The notes below the pieces were generated by a model, which saw only the letters and a program-made list of their open reading frames with translations, was not told where the DNA came from and made no database searches. From Bacillota bacterium (GTDB lineage: Bacteria > Bacillota > UBA994 > UBA5500): DNA of 64,000 nt. Both the position numbers and the translations under genes were made by a program. This document shows, piece after piece, positions 40,401 through 52,000 of the stretch (position 1 is the stretch's first letter; each line of letters starts with the position of its first letter). The DNA is taken from the NCBI GenBank assembly GCA_023436245.1, contig JAEZJZ010000078.1:115393-179392 (forward strand), read 5' to 3'.

Positions 40401-43400
40401 GACCAGCTTTGCCGCGGGCAGTGTCACCGGCGGCAGCAACGCAGGCGGCCTGGTCGGCTACAAGTACTACGGCACCGTTTCCGACTCCTACTATGATGCT
40501 GAGACCACGGGCCGGACGCCTAACGGACTGGGTATCCCTAGGACAACTGCCGAAATGCAAGATCAGGTTACGTTTACCGGCTGGGACTTTGACAGCGTGT
40601 GGTCGATGCAAGCGGGCACCTATCCATTCTTGCAGGCTTTGTCTCCCTTTCCCATAGCCAAAGCCTTGCTGCCAGCCGATGGGGCGGAAGCTGTGGCCGT
40701 GGACGCCGCCATCAGCGTGGAGTTCGATCAGGACGTGTCGGCAGGCGATTTAAGCGGCATCAAGATCGAGTATTGCGACGGCGGGACGATGCGGCCCGTG
40801 GCAAATGTTTCTGCCGTGCTCACCGCTCGTACTATCACCATATCCCATGATCGATTTGCCTACGGAACCGAGTATACCGTGACCATTCCCGCCAGTGCAG
40901 TGACTAGCTCTGCCCTACACGGCGGCAACCCAGGATTCACCTGGGGCTTCACTACCGATCCGGCGTCTATGCTTTCCTATGGCTTCGCAGAGCAGACCGG
41001 CAGCGCCGTTATTGATCACGCTGCTGGCACAATTGCTGTGGAAGTTAGGTACGGCACCGACCTATCCAGGTTAGCCGCTATCTTTACTACTTCTGCCAGC
41101 ATTCAACTCGTAGAAGTGAACGGCAACCAGCAGACCAGCGGTGAGACGATCAATGACTTCCACAACGCCGTGACCTATACCCTGACGGCCGACGGACTAT
41201 CCAGAACATACGTGGTGACGGTTTCCGTCGCCGCCGATCAATCGGACTTCACCACAGCCCTAGCAGCAGTCGGCAACCCAGTTGCCGGCACAGCCTTTGG
41301 CTTGGATTTGGCTGCCGCCCGAGATGCATACGGCGACCTCTTGAACGGTGATTTCGCAGTCACTGTCACCAGCGATGAAGAAGGCGCCGTTTTCAGCGGG
41401 CTGGCGAGTTTCCACAACGGTCAGTCCAGTGTGGAGAGTGTAACTCTAGCTACGATAGGTGAACATACGCTAACCATCACCGTGGCGGGTATTACCGGCA
41501 GCCGCAATCTGCTGGTAATTGTGGTGTCGCCGCCCAGCAGCGACAAGGCCATCACTGCCTTTGGCTTCAGCGCCATGGACAATAGTGCGCTGACGTCGGA
41601 CGTCTTGGCAGTGATTAACGGCACGGATATCAGCGCGGTACTGCCCCATGGCACCGATCTGACCATCCTGGTGGCTGGCTTCACGACCACGGGCAAGACG
41701 GTGACAGTCGGTGAGGCGGTGCAGACCACTGGCGTCACGGTCAATGATTTCAGCAGTCAGGTTATCTACACAGTCACGGCGGAAGACGGTTCCAGCCAGA
41801 GCTACACGGTAACGGTGACCGTCGATCCCGACCAATCCGGATTTGCGCTAGCCACGGCAGCAGGGACTAAGCAGACCGGCATACCATTTGTGCTGCAAAT
41901 AGCTGGCGCCAAGAACTTTGACGGCCGCTACTTGAACGGCACTGTCGACGTGGAAGTGAGCGTTGAGGACATCATGCACGCGGATTCCGACGCAAAGACG
42001 GTTGCTCAGTCGACAGCGTTTGTCGACGGAAATGCTGACGTGAGTATCACCATCAATGATATGGATCCGGCGATCAGTATCACTTCCTATCGGCTGACGG
42101 TAAGAGTGGCCGGCATCACCGCCTCGCAAGCCATCGACTGCTCCGTGGAGCAGCAGCCGGCGCCGGCGGCTGAAAGTCTGACGCCCGCAAGCGGAGCGGG
42201 AGGGGCTGCCCTGGACGCTGCTGTCAGCATGCTATTCGACCGGGATATCGTCGCTAAGAGCCTGGATGGCGTCGAAATACAGTGGCTTGACGACCAGACC
42301 TATCGTAGGCTGGCGGGCACCTCTGCAGCAATTCAGTCGGATGGCCGCACCCTGGTGATCAGCCACGGCGAGTTCAGGTATGACACTGAGTATCGGGTGA
42401 TTATACCGCGGGGTGCAGTGGAGAACACAGCCGGCATTGCCAGTGCCGATGTGATCAGTTGGATCTTCACCACCCGCGCAGCGCCGGATGCCGGCATAGT
42501 TTCCCGGGCGCCCGCGGTTGATGCTCAGGCGGTAGCCGTGGATGCGGCGGTCAGCATCGAGTTTGGCCACAATGTAACAGCTCAGCTCTTGGGTGAAATC
42601 AAGATCGAGTACGTCAAGAACGGCGTTACTTTGGCGGCCGATGGTGTGCTGGCCAGTCTGGGTGACGACCACCGTACGCTAGCCATCACGCACGGCCGTT
42701 TGGCCTATGGCACCACCTACGCCGTGACTATTCCTGAGGGCGCGTTCCGGGATGCCGACGGCCTGAACAGCCCGGCTATCATTTGGAGCTTCACCACTAA
42801 GCAAGAGCCGATAGCGGCCGAGATCACCTATTCGCCGGACAGCCTGACTAACGGTGACGTGACGGCCGAACTGACCTTTCTTAACACAGATACGGGTTCA
42901 GCACCGAGCCAGAACCCCTATTCCGCGACCGAAACCGTCCATACGTTCGTAAAGAATGGCACGCACACTTTCACTTACAGCGATGGCGAAGGAAACAGCT
43001 ACAGCCTCGACGCCGTGGTGAACTGGATCGACAAAACCCCGCCTACGGCCACGATCACCTATACGCCGGCGGTCAATACCAAGTACAGCGTACAGGCAGC
43101 TGTCCAGGCTGAGGACGACCGGGGCGAAGTGGTTGTCTTCACCCAGCCGGGGGGAGCCGACACCCACACCTTTGCCACTAACGGTGCATACGACTTTGTG
43201 TTCCGGGACGAGGCTGGCAATGTGAACACGATCACTGCTACTGTGGACTGGATCAAGCCCGCCTGCCAGCCGCAGATCACCTATAGTGCCGAGAACCCGA
43301 CCCAAGCTGCGGTGACGGCCACCGTCTCGTTCCCCGGCTGGACCGGGGTGCAAATCACCAATAACGACGGCGACGATACCTATACCTTCAACGACAACGG

Positions 43401-46065
43401 CGAGTTCACATTCACTTACCGTGACCCCGATGGGGACGAGGGCTCCGCTTTCGCCAAAGTGGCTTGGATCGATCGGTCAGCTCCCAGCGGGCAACTGGTC
43501 TACGAGCCGGCAACGCCTACCACAGGCAGTGTGATCGTCACTATTCAGCCTACAGACAACCTGAGCGACTACGCTGCCGGCGAAATCAGGATTATCCAAC
43601 CAGCGGACGGTGATACGCACACCTTCAAGTACAACAGCAGCTTTGATTTCATCCTGGAGGACGCAGCCGGCAACCGAGGCACAGTCACGGCCGTGGTGGA
43701 CTGGATAGACAGGCAGATCACCGACAATTTGCATGTGGAGTACAGCACCGTCGAGCCAGCCCAGAGCGTGGTGGCTACGGTGATTATAGACGGCTTGAAG
43801 GAGGGTATTCGTCTTGTGCCACCAGGGCAGTCCAACTTCCATCTTTTTGAAGCCAATGGTGAGTATACCTGGCAGTTCGCTGATGCCGAGGGCAACAACG
43901 GCAGCATTACCGCCAAAGTGGATTGGATAGATAGGCTGGCGCCAACCATGGATGTGGCTTTTTCTCCGGAGACATTCACTAACCAAGCCGTGGTGGTGAC
44001 CATCACAGGCGCAGACAGTCCGGCGGATGTGGACAACATCATGAGCGGCCTAACCGGATTGACCTGGACCGCCAGCGACAACGTCAGCTATGCCGAGCAG
44101 GGCGCAGGCGTGTATACCCTCACCTTCAGCGACAACGCCAGCGTGCAGGTCACGCTGCCAGATAAGGCTGGCAACGTAGTCCAGCAGACCATTGAGGTGG
44201 ACTGGATCGATCAGGAGCCTCCCAGCTTCATATTGAACTATTCCACGGAGTTGCCCACCAAGGACAATGTGGTGGCGACACTTGCCTTGCACGACCATAA
44301 TGCGCACCCGAGCACTATCGTCAACGCGGATCGAGATCAACTGCGTGATTATCCTTATATTCTGCCTGGAGAGGGCAATGATTACAGTTTTGCAGAAGCT
44401 CCGGTGTTCACCTTCACCTTCACCGAGAACGGCAGCTTTGTCTTCAAGGCCGCTGATCAGGCCGGCAACATCAGCGAGATCCCGGTGACCGTAGCCAATA
44501 TCGATAAAGTGCCGCCGACCGTGGAGCTGACTTATAGCACAGAGCAGAACACCCCCTACGAAGTGAAGGCATACTTGCGCAGCCCGGAAAGGTTTTATGA
44601 CGGGCTGACTCATCAAGCGGCGGAGCGGGTTTTTGACGATGCCGCCCAGTTCCTCTACTTCCAAATGGAGCACACCTTTTGGGTAAACGGCGATCACACC
44701 TTTGTCTATGAGGACCAGGTGGGCAACAGCGGCCAGGTGACTGCCAGCGTGAGCTGGATCGAGAACCGGCCACCGGAAGTCTACCTGGAATACTATTTTC
44801 CACGGTGGACCAGCGGCTCGGTTGAGGTGCGTTTGTATCTAAGGAATGACTTCAAGAAAGGCTGGCACATCACCAACAACAACGGCAGCAATGTTTACAC
44901 CTTCAGTGATAATGGTACCTTTGCCTTCGAATACGCCAACGACTACGGCGCCGCAGGGGAAATCACGGCGACGGTGGACTGGATAGATAAGACGCCGCCG
45001 GTGGTTGATCAGATTCGCTACTCTCCGGGCGGATCAAGCCCCACGCCTGGGACGTACGGCATCATCTCTGTCTATGGGCATGATCACGAAAGTGGAATGG
45101 TGGGTACCGGTGTGGACAAATTCACGGTCACGGCCAATGGCGACTATACCTTCGAAATATCCGATCGAGTGGGCAACAAGACCCAAATACCGCTGACCGT
45201 AACCTGGATAGACCGTACTCCACCCGAGGTATCACCCCAGGGGGATTTTTCCACGGTGACAAACCAGGATTTGACCATCAGCTTGGTTGCAGACGAAAAA
45301 GTCACGATTACTTCTGCTTACATGCCTTATGAGTATCAGGGGGCATCGTTGATCTGGGTGGACCAGCAAGGTGAACTAACTGCAGAACATACGGCCGTGC
45401 TGAAGAAGAATGGCATTTACCGCATCGGCTGTCGGGATGAAGCCGGCAATGAGACACGGATGGAGTTTGAGGTCAAGAACATCGATCAAGAGCCACCAGA
45501 GATGCATGCTGACTCTCGGCCCATTCTGGTGGTCAGCCGGAAAGAGGCGGAAGATATCCGTGCCATCTTGAAAATGCGGGCTACTGACGCCAGAGACGGC
45601 GACCTGACGGCAGAGATCGAATTCCGGGAAGTGTCCCGACAGATGCGGGATGACGGGGATGAGGCGATCGTCTACCAATGCTCGGCAACGGATGCTGCCG
45701 GCAATAGTTCGGCTGCCATCACCAGGACGGTGGTCATTTCGGCAAAGACCAGACCTACCTTTTACGTGGACGGTCAGTCGGCTGGCGGAAAGGTCACCCT
45801 GACCTTGGCCCCAGGCGAAACCGCTGCCAGCGTCGCCCTGGACTATGCTGGCTTTTTTGGCGAGTATGCCCTGAAGATGGCTGCAGGTGAAAAGCCGGCG
45901 GCGTTCTTCAAGAGTGCTCTCACATCGCGCATCTTCTACAGCAGCGAATTCTCGGTTGGCGATTTGCCCCCGCTACGGTTGGCCCCAGGGGTCTATACCA
46001 TCTATGGGTATGACGCGGAGACTGGCTACGTGGCACTAGTCATCGAAGTGAAGGGGGGAAAGTAA
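37486..46065 (+). CDS. Giant exported multi-domain surface protein (2859 aa)
   Basis: GTG 37486 follows a G-rich ribosome site. The N-terminus is basic, then hydrophobic ('LLYLMLFFAMLSILVAIGC'), with cleavage likely after 'PALA'; 'AIGC' could be a weak lipobox. Domains in order: GLUG-type repeats (about 40-345: 'NVGGLAGRNDGTISNCYA'), SbsA-type Ig-like (about 355), cadherin-like beta sandwich (about 460-650), second Ig-like (about 662), second GLUG block (about 765-1060), further Ig-like modules (about 1060, 1563, 1672), then about eleven Ig-like modules (about 1780-2680) each ending in a 'WIDKTPP'-type linker. The C-terminal 170 residues are unique. No SLH or LPXTG anchor is visible. It is followed by one base, then the 2096-aa partner. 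Probably an adhesin or biofilm matrix component; this is inferred. Confidence 0.88.
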   Translation: MIFGRRDLKKDALLYLMLFFAMLSILVAIGCVQPALASPFVGGDGTPESPYQISAPEQLSSVRDAAYLDKSFVLINDLDLSDMESWAPIGTAEAPFTGTFDGRLFCISLPPIGSVAIGIEGIDALEVDQNHDDVGLFGVSQGVIKDLEVDIFSCINGTDNVGAIVGHNQGVITSSVAAIGSSVQGTSNVGGLAGRNDGTISNCYALLDADLTGGQNVGGLVGAVGSEGSVVNSFVLSSSGSISGENNVGGLAGLLESGCSVHCTYAAVQVAGPSNVGGLVGTNSGGTVSASYYDTDVAEQSDTGKGMPKTTADMQAQETFDGWDFAEVWRFPLDHSWMTPYPSLRINLPASAVQALTPEDEAVGVGIDAALSVEFDRNVYVNDAKGIRVEHEDDESGQIQELTGVTAEVTGGDTVLINHPDFTYGTTYFVTISENSLIGYSNYAWDTGNEEVTWSFAVSGAGFSDFGFAEQVSEPTLDPVGGTIAVVVRYGTDLSNLVANFAVPASVQSVQVAGVDQVSGETANDFSQSEISPVTYTVGAKDGTSKDFKVTVAAAPDQSGFGLALAEAGDKIHGETFAINISDAKDVYGAGLAGDYAVTITSDQADGAVFSGSAHFTNGTAAVSISLETVVTHDLTVRVDGVTNSRSLAVSVIAEPAPRPQTLTPLAGGASMDLDQPVSVEFDRDITVKALSGIKIEYVADGTTQLLGGVSGTLNGRTLTLTHDQFTQNTVYRVTIPSEAVQNSDDIGNAAVTWEFTVLPAGYFAGGSGTEQDPFLVASAEQLNNVRELRRLHYRLINDLDLSGYANWDPIGDFAQPFTGAFDGDYHLISNLNIDRAGEDYVGLFGHSLGGVIKNLSVAGNVSGSSYVGILVGSNYTMEIYGGRTLVATINDCSVSGEVQGTSHVGGLAGQSYGQVANSFSAATVSGGSDVGGLAGRLMEYSMVNSYATGAVAGANRVGGLLGSIQSGAEVKTSFAAGSVTGGSNAGGLVGYKYYGTVSDSYYDAETTGRTPNGLGIPRTTAEMQDQVTFTGWDFDSVWSMQAGTYPFLQALSPFPIAKALLPADGAEAVAVDAAISVEFDQDVSAGDLSGIKIEYCDGGTMRPVANVSAVLTARTITISHDRFAYGTEYTVTIPASAVTSSALHGGNPGFTWGFTTDPASMLSYGFAEQTGSAVIDHAAGTIAVEVRYGTDLSRLAAIFTTSASIQLVEVNGNQQTSGETINDFHNAVTYTLTADGLSRTYVVTVSVAADQSDFTTALAAVGNPVAGTAFGLDLAAARDAYGDLLNGDFAVTVTSDEEGAVFSGLASFHNGQSSVESVTLATIGEHTLTITVAGITGSRNLLVIVVSPPSSDKAITAFGFSAMDNSALTSDVLAVINGTDISAVLPHGTDLTILVAGFTTTGKTVTVGEAVQTTGVTVNDFSSQVIYTVTAEDGSSQSYTVTVTVDPDQSGFALATAAGTKQTGIPFVLQIAGAKNFDGRYLNGTVDVEVSVEDIMHADSDAKTVAQSTAFVDGNADVSITINDMDPAISITSYRLTVRVAGITASQAIDCSVEQQPAPAAESLTPASGAGGAALDAAVSMLFDRDIVAKSLDGVEIQWLDDQTYRRLAGTSAAIQSDGRTLVISHGEFRYDTEYRVIIPRGAVENTAGIASADVISWIFTTRAAPDAGIVSRAPAVDAQAVAVDAAVSIEFGHNVTAQLLGEIKIEYVKNGVTLAADGVLASLGDDHRTLAITHGRLAYGTTYAVTIPEGAFRDADGLNSPAIIWSFTTKQEPIAAEITYSPDSLTNGDVTAELTFLNTDTGSAPSQNPYSATETVHTFVKNGTHTFTYSDGEGNSYSLDAVVNWIDKTPPTATITYTPAVNTKYSVQAAVQAEDDRGEVVVFTQPGGADTHTFATNGAYDFVFRDEAGNVNTITATVDWIKPACQPQITYSAENPTQAAVTATVSFPGWTGVQITNNDGDDTYTFNDNGEFTFTYRDPDGDEGSAFAKVAWIDRSAPSGQLVYEPATPTTGSVIVTIQPTDNLSDYAAGEIRIIQPADGDTHTFKYNSSFDFILEDAAGNRGTVTAVVDWIDRQITDNLHVEYSTVEPAQSVVATVIIDGLKEGIRLVPPGQSNFHLFEANGEYTWQFADAEGNNGSITAKVDWIDRLAPTMDVAFSPETFTNQAVVVTITGADSPADVDNIMSGLTGLTWTASDNVSYAEQGAGVYTLTFSDNASVQVTLPDKAGNVVQQTIEVDWIDQEPPSFILNYSTELPTKDNVVATLALHDHNAHPSTIVNADRDQLRDYPYILPGEGNDYSFAEAPVFTFTFTENGSFVFKAADQAGNISEIPVTVANIDKVPPTVELTYSTEQNTPYEVKAYLRSPERFYDGLTHQAAERVFDDAAQFLYFQMEHTFWVNGDHTFVYEDQVGNSGQVTASVSWIENRPPEVYLEYYFPRWTSGSVEVRLYLRNDFKKGWHITNNNGSNVYTFSDNGTFAFEYANDYGAAGEITATVDWIDKTPPVVDQIRYSPGGSSPTPGTYGIISVYGHDHESGMVGTGVDKFTVTANGDYTFEISDRVGNKTQIPLTVTWIDRTPPEVSPQGDFSTVTNQDLTISLVADEKVTITSAYMPYEYQGASLIWVDQQGELTAEHTAVLKKNGIYRIGCRDEAGNETRMEFEVKNIDQEPPEMHADSRPILVVSRKEAEDIRAILKMRATDARDGDLTAEIEFREVSRQMRDDGDEAIVYQCSATDAAGNSSAAITRTVVISAKTRPTFYVDGQSAGGKVTLTLAPGETAASVALDYAGFFGEYALKMAAGEKPAAFFKSALTSRIFYSSEFSVGDLPPLRLAPGVYTIYGYDAETGYVALVIEVKGGK

Positions 46066-46066
46066 C

Positions 46067-49000
46067 ATGCGGAAGATGCCTCGCGTGATTGCGCTGGTCC
46101 TGTCATGGGCCATCGTCTTTTCTACTGCGTTGCCTACTCACGCTTTGAATTATCAACCTATCGTGATCAGCGATCCCTATGTACACGCAATCGGAAACGA
46201 CCTATTGACGGCCTATGTCGATTACGACAACGGACGCTTTCTCATCGCCAGCAAGACTGGCGATCCAACCACGCCTCTGGATAACTATCAACTGTTTCTG
46301 GCGGAAAGCGGCGTGCCCTACATCGATGGTTTCGGCCAACTGGGCACCGCTAGCGGTCCGGAGAGTTCCTTCACCACCATTCAAATTGATGGAGTGGCCT
46401 ACATCTTTGGCAATGACTACTCCGCTACTGTGCCCGATTCCCAGGCGGCTGTGTGCAAAAAGATCAGCGATACAGTGCATGAAACAGTCTGGCAAGTGAA
46501 CGGGGTGGAAGTGACTCAACGTTTGCAGGTGCCGGCAGACTACCTGGACAAGTATGCCGGCATGGTCACCGTCAGCTATGCCGTCAAGAACAACGCCAAC
46601 AAGCAGGTCAGCTTCGGCTCCCGCATGTTGTTGGATACGTCGATCGTGCATGCCGACAATGCGGTGATTTTTATGGCCGATGACCACGGCGAAAAGGAAG
46701 TAAGAACTGAAACAGCAATAGCGAAGGCTGATATGCCATCCTATTGGCGGGCCCAGACCAATTATCTTGGCCACTTTGACCTGGACGCGGTCGGTCTGCT
46801 GGAAGCGGAGGGCATCGAGCCACCAGATAGAATGGTCGTCGGCCATTGGAAAGGCCTCAGTTCCACTATGTGGGACTATTTGCCTATGCCTGGACTGGAC
46901 TTCACGGTCGACAACAATCCCTTTGGCACGGCAGACAGCGCTGTCGCCCTCTATTGGGAAAGTAAATCTCTGCCGGCCGGCGGCAGCTTCACATTTTCAA
47001 CCGGCTATGGCCTAGGCCTCGATCTCGTTTCGAAGAATCCGGCCAAACCGGAATCCTGGCTCTGCCCCGCTGAGGTGGAACTGACCGACGATCAGTTGGG
47101 TTACAAGAACTTTGATCTGCGGGTGATGCTGGAGAACTCCTGGGTGAGCGAGATTAAGAACGTCAAAGTTGGTCTGTACTTTGACGAAGAAGAGGTGTTT
47201 GCGCCGGCCAAGATAGTGGAAGCCGGCACCGGTAGAGAGGTAAATACCCGCACTATCAGCTGGGATCGGATCGGCAAGGGCGAAAAGAAATGGGCGACGC
47301 TGAACATCAAAGTGCAGCAGGTGTTTCGGACGTTTCAAATCGAGGATTTTGAGATCATCGTCATGTATGATGACCCGGATAGCGGTCAACAGAAGTACAA
47401 CCTGTATAGTTTCCGCATCGGCCTACCGGCTATCACCAGGGTGCCGGAAGTGAAGTACGCGGGCATCGGGCCCGAGTATTTCTACTATCAGCAACTGCAA
47501 TCTTTCTATATTCAAGGTAGCGGCTTCGACTTCTTGGGTGAGCGAGATAGCCTTGACCCGGTGAAGGTAACCATCGTCAATACGGAGGACCCGGCGGACA
47601 CGGTCGGAGTCAAGTTCACTGCCCTGCGCAGCGACAATGTGATTTGGTGTTACCTGGGGGGGGCCGACTTTCGCGGCTTTCAGGAAGAACAGGAATATCG
47701 GGTGACCGTCTCCACCAAGCGCTTCGGCAGCTACATTTTCCCCAAGACGCTGAAGGCTTCGTCCCAGGAGAAGTACATGAATCACGACTATGGCTTAGTG
47801 ACCGTCTATCGGGAACCTGGCAGTCTAGAATACAAGATCAGGTCTTTTGATACCGAGACGCAGCTACAAGAGTTTCGAAATCAGTTGGCAGATGCCTATT
47901 ATGACGACTTCTATACCAAGAATACTACCTATGACCCCAAAGATGCCGATGATTTCATGCCGCTAGTTCTGCGCGGTTCGGCCTACGGCAATGACGAGTC
48001 TGGTTACCGTTTCCCGGATGGTACGGTGATCAACGACAGCGTGATCTATCGGACCGAAGATGATACGGAAACCGGTGGTATGCGGCTATACAAGGCTGCC
48101 TCCGAATCCGGCTCCTATGTCTACCTCGGGGGAGACGGCCAGATCGATGTGGGCGGCAACATCTTTGTCGATGGCCGTTTCCAAATCAGAGTTAATGACG
48201 GCGCCAACTATTCTCTCCATTACGAACTGCCCGTGGGTGAGGACCCTTCCGACGAGATCGACTGGGGCGATAATTTTGATCTAGTGGAAAAGGCTGCCGC
48301 TAATCCGGTGATGATTGAGCAAACACAGTCCTTCATGGACATCCTCCAGTTCGTGGGCGGCTTTCCTGTGGTCGTCAATGATCTGATGCTGCGGCCCGAT
48401 GGCGTATCTCTCAGCGGTTCCTTGGGGCTGTTCTTGCCCAGCAACATTTTGCCCAATGCCGAGGCGCCGCCGGGTGAGAGCAATAAGTCCTTGATCAAAA
48501 GGATGCTGACCGATAGCAGAGGCTCTCTGGGCGGTGGCATCAATGTCTACGACATTCGCTACGCCCGGGTGAAAAAGGAAATGCCCAGGCCGGACGGCAC
48601 TACGCAGAGCTACTACGCAACCGAATACATCGGTATGAAGACAGATGCGTCCGTGACCTGGCCGAAGAATATCATTCCGCTGGTTGAGTTCGGCGGCAAC
48701 GCGCGCCTGATGTTGAACACGATCGCCGGGGCGGAATCCGTTGGCATATCTGGCGACTTGAGCTTCACAGTGCTGCGAGCCAAGGGGTTGCTGGACGTCA
48801 GGCTGATCTCCGGCCAGTACCCTGTACCCAACTCCTTGGGTTTTGAGATCTCCGGCAAAGTTCCGGTGCCCATCATCCCGCCCATTATCGCCATCATTCG
48901 AGGCGGCGGGTATATCCATGATGTATCTTTTGTGGTCGACAGTTTGCTTGGCCAAAATGTATTGCCTCCTACATGGGGCAGTCTGATCGGCGGCATTGCC

Positions 49001-52000
49001 GACGAGACCGGTAACTTGATCTCAGGGGATCCGCTAGAAATCACCATTAAGCCTTTGTATGGGGTCACCGCCAGCGGCACTCTGAACCTGCTGGGTCTGA
49101 CCTTGGGCGAAGCCACAGCCAAAGTGGAATGGGATATCATGCACAACGGCTTGGCCGGTAAAGCCACTATCGAAGGTAAAACTTCCATTTTGGATGTGTT
49201 GAGCGGCGCCTTGCAGGTCTATGCCGGCGTCAACCTAGTCAACAAGGATAATCCGATCTATCCGCTGGAGATAGGTGGCAAAGGAAAAGTCTCCGGCAGC
49301 ATTTTAGGCATTAACTTGGCCAACGCTTACCTGGGCGTCACCAACTCCTATTGCTACGCCAGAGGAAATCTGCTGGGCATGGATGTGGGCGTCAAATACT
49401 ACTGGAAAGACGGCAAAGTCTCGACGATGGGGCTGGCTGGTGCTCCGGAGGCCGTAGGAGACACCTCCGATGGGTATGTGGTGAAGGACGATGACGGGCA
49501 GGGTATCGTGATTGATAACTTCAGCCAGCTCAGCTCTTCCCAAACCAAACCAGGCCGCAGCGCTTTGCTGGTAGCAGGGAGAGGGTTGCTGGCGACAACC
49601 GCCGCCACCTTGCACGAGTTCACTATCGCCCAGCAGACTGATGCCTTGCTAAAGGTCCTCTATACCGGAAACACGCCCACCATTACAGTCACTGCCCCCA
49701 ACGGCAGCGTGATTGGCTTGGTGAAAGGCACTAACTACCTGCTGACCGAAGATGGGGAGCAAAAGATGGCTTATGTTTCCCTGCCGAACGCAGCTGTGGG
49801 CGCCTGGCGTCTGTCAGCCGACAGCCCGGTGGACTATGAGCTGATCGGCGTGACCAGTCTGCCCCAGATCAAGAGCATCGCCGTCAAAAAGCAACTGGAC
49901 AATACCGTAACATTGATGTACAGCACGGACCGAGGCGCCGGCACCACACTCAAGTACTATCTGGCGGAATCGCAAGAGCAAGTAGGTAGTCTGATTGGGC
50001 AGACTGTCTTGACAGCAGACGGCGGCACTGTTGACTTGGAGTTGCCGGCGGGGATGAACGGCGGCAGCTATTACCTGCGGGCGGAAATGATCGACCGCGA
50101 GGCTAATCTGGGCGAAACCTATGCAGAAGACCAAGTGATCGTCCATAATCCCAAGACACCAGCCGCGCCCTTGGTAGTGACAGCGGAAAATGCCGGCAAT
50201 AACCAGATCAGAGTCAGCTGGAATTCGGATGATGCGTTGACCGACGGCTATTTTGTCGAACTCTGCGATCAGAGCGGCGAAAGTTTGACCGGCGGCGCAG
50301 TGCCGGTGGCTAGGACCGGTGCTGCTGAGCAGGTGCTGCTTGGCAGTACCTGGACGAATAGCAGCGACCAAACGGTAGGGTTGGCCCCGGGGCAAGCCGT
50401 GAAGATTGCAGTTACCGCTTATCATGAAGTAACGGTAGCAACTGAGGAAGGTACCAGCCAAACCGCCACCTACACCAGCCCCGCCACCTACAGTGATGTT
50501 CTCACTTTCGCGGCGGCCAATCCGCCGACCATCAGTCATTTGGTCAGCAACGACGGCAGCGCGCTGGTGCCGGCGGAAGTTGCCGGGATGTCCGGTTTTC
50601 TCACCAACCAGTCGGCAATAACCGTGACCGGTAGCGCTGATCAGCCTGTCCAGGTGCTGATTTACGCCAATAAAGAGCTGATGGCTTCGGCGCCCGGAGG
50701 CAGCGCACAAAAGACCATTGCTCTCAATGAGGGGAACAACGAGCTGGTAGTGAAAGCAGTCAACGCCGGCGGCGACAGCACCGAAGAAGTCATCTATGTG
50801 CTGCTGGATAGCACACCGCCCGCACTGATGATCAAAAGCCCGGTGAGCGGAGGCATCCAGGAGACCGATACCATCCTAGTGGAAGGGGCGGCGGAGCTCG
50901 GCAGCATGGTCACCGTCAACGGGCTGCCCGTGGCCACCGACATGGATGGTCTGTTCAGTACCGCCATCCCCTTTGGCAGCAAGCAGACAGCAATCGTCAC
51001 CATTGAAGCGACGGATACTGCCGGCAACAGTAGCCAAAGCGAGATCGAGGTGGGCAGAGCAATCGATCAGGAACTGATGCTCGCCTACATCGATACCGAT
51101 GCCGATACTCTGGAACTGGGCCAACCGGTACAGTTGAAGCTTTACGGCGTTTACGAGGACAACAGCGTATTGGAGATGGACAACGGCTCAGTGATTTGGT
51201 CTGTCGCACAGGGCAACGGTGCGGCGACGGTGGACGAAGCCGGCGTGTTGACCCTCTACGACTATTCCACCGTTTACGTGACAGCGGACTACCTGGTCAC
51301 CAGCGATTACGCCATTCAAGATGTAAAGGCATTCTTGCCCGGCACCATCAGCCATGATCAGGTTCGATATACACCGCCGTCAAAACCTGCGGATGACGAC
51401 GGTGAGCAAGAACCGGAGACTGAACCTGCAGATCAGGTTGCGCGCACAGAGTTCACAGCGGCGGACATCGCCCAAGCTATGGCAGACACCAACTCAGCTC
51501 GGGAAGTGAGCTTGAGCGTGTCCCTAACCGACGGGCAGGCACAAGTATCCCTGGCAGCGCAGGGCATTGCCCTGCTGGTCAAAGCAGGCAAGGGCTTAAG
51601 CGTGCAGTTTGGCAGTATCAATGTGCAACTGCCCCTGGAACTGCTCGCAGCTTATGACACGAGCAACGGGGCAGCGCTCTCGATCAGCGTAGCGGAAACT
51701 CCCAGTGGCGCGGGGGCCGGGCTAGACGAAGGAGACGAACTGCTGTTGGCAGTAGACATCAGCACCAATTTCAGCGGCAACACCGGTCTGCGTCTCCCGG
51801 CCCCACCAGGGGTTGATCCAACTGGGCTGCGGATCAGGGTTGAACACAGTGATGGCACAGTTGAGCAGATTACTCCAACTGTGGTCATCGGTGAAGACGG
51901 CCGAACCTATCTGGAGATCAACGTCGACCGTTTCAGCAGATTCATCATCTACCAGCCTGCCGATACCCAGCCTGTGGCGGAAACGACAATCCGGCTGACT

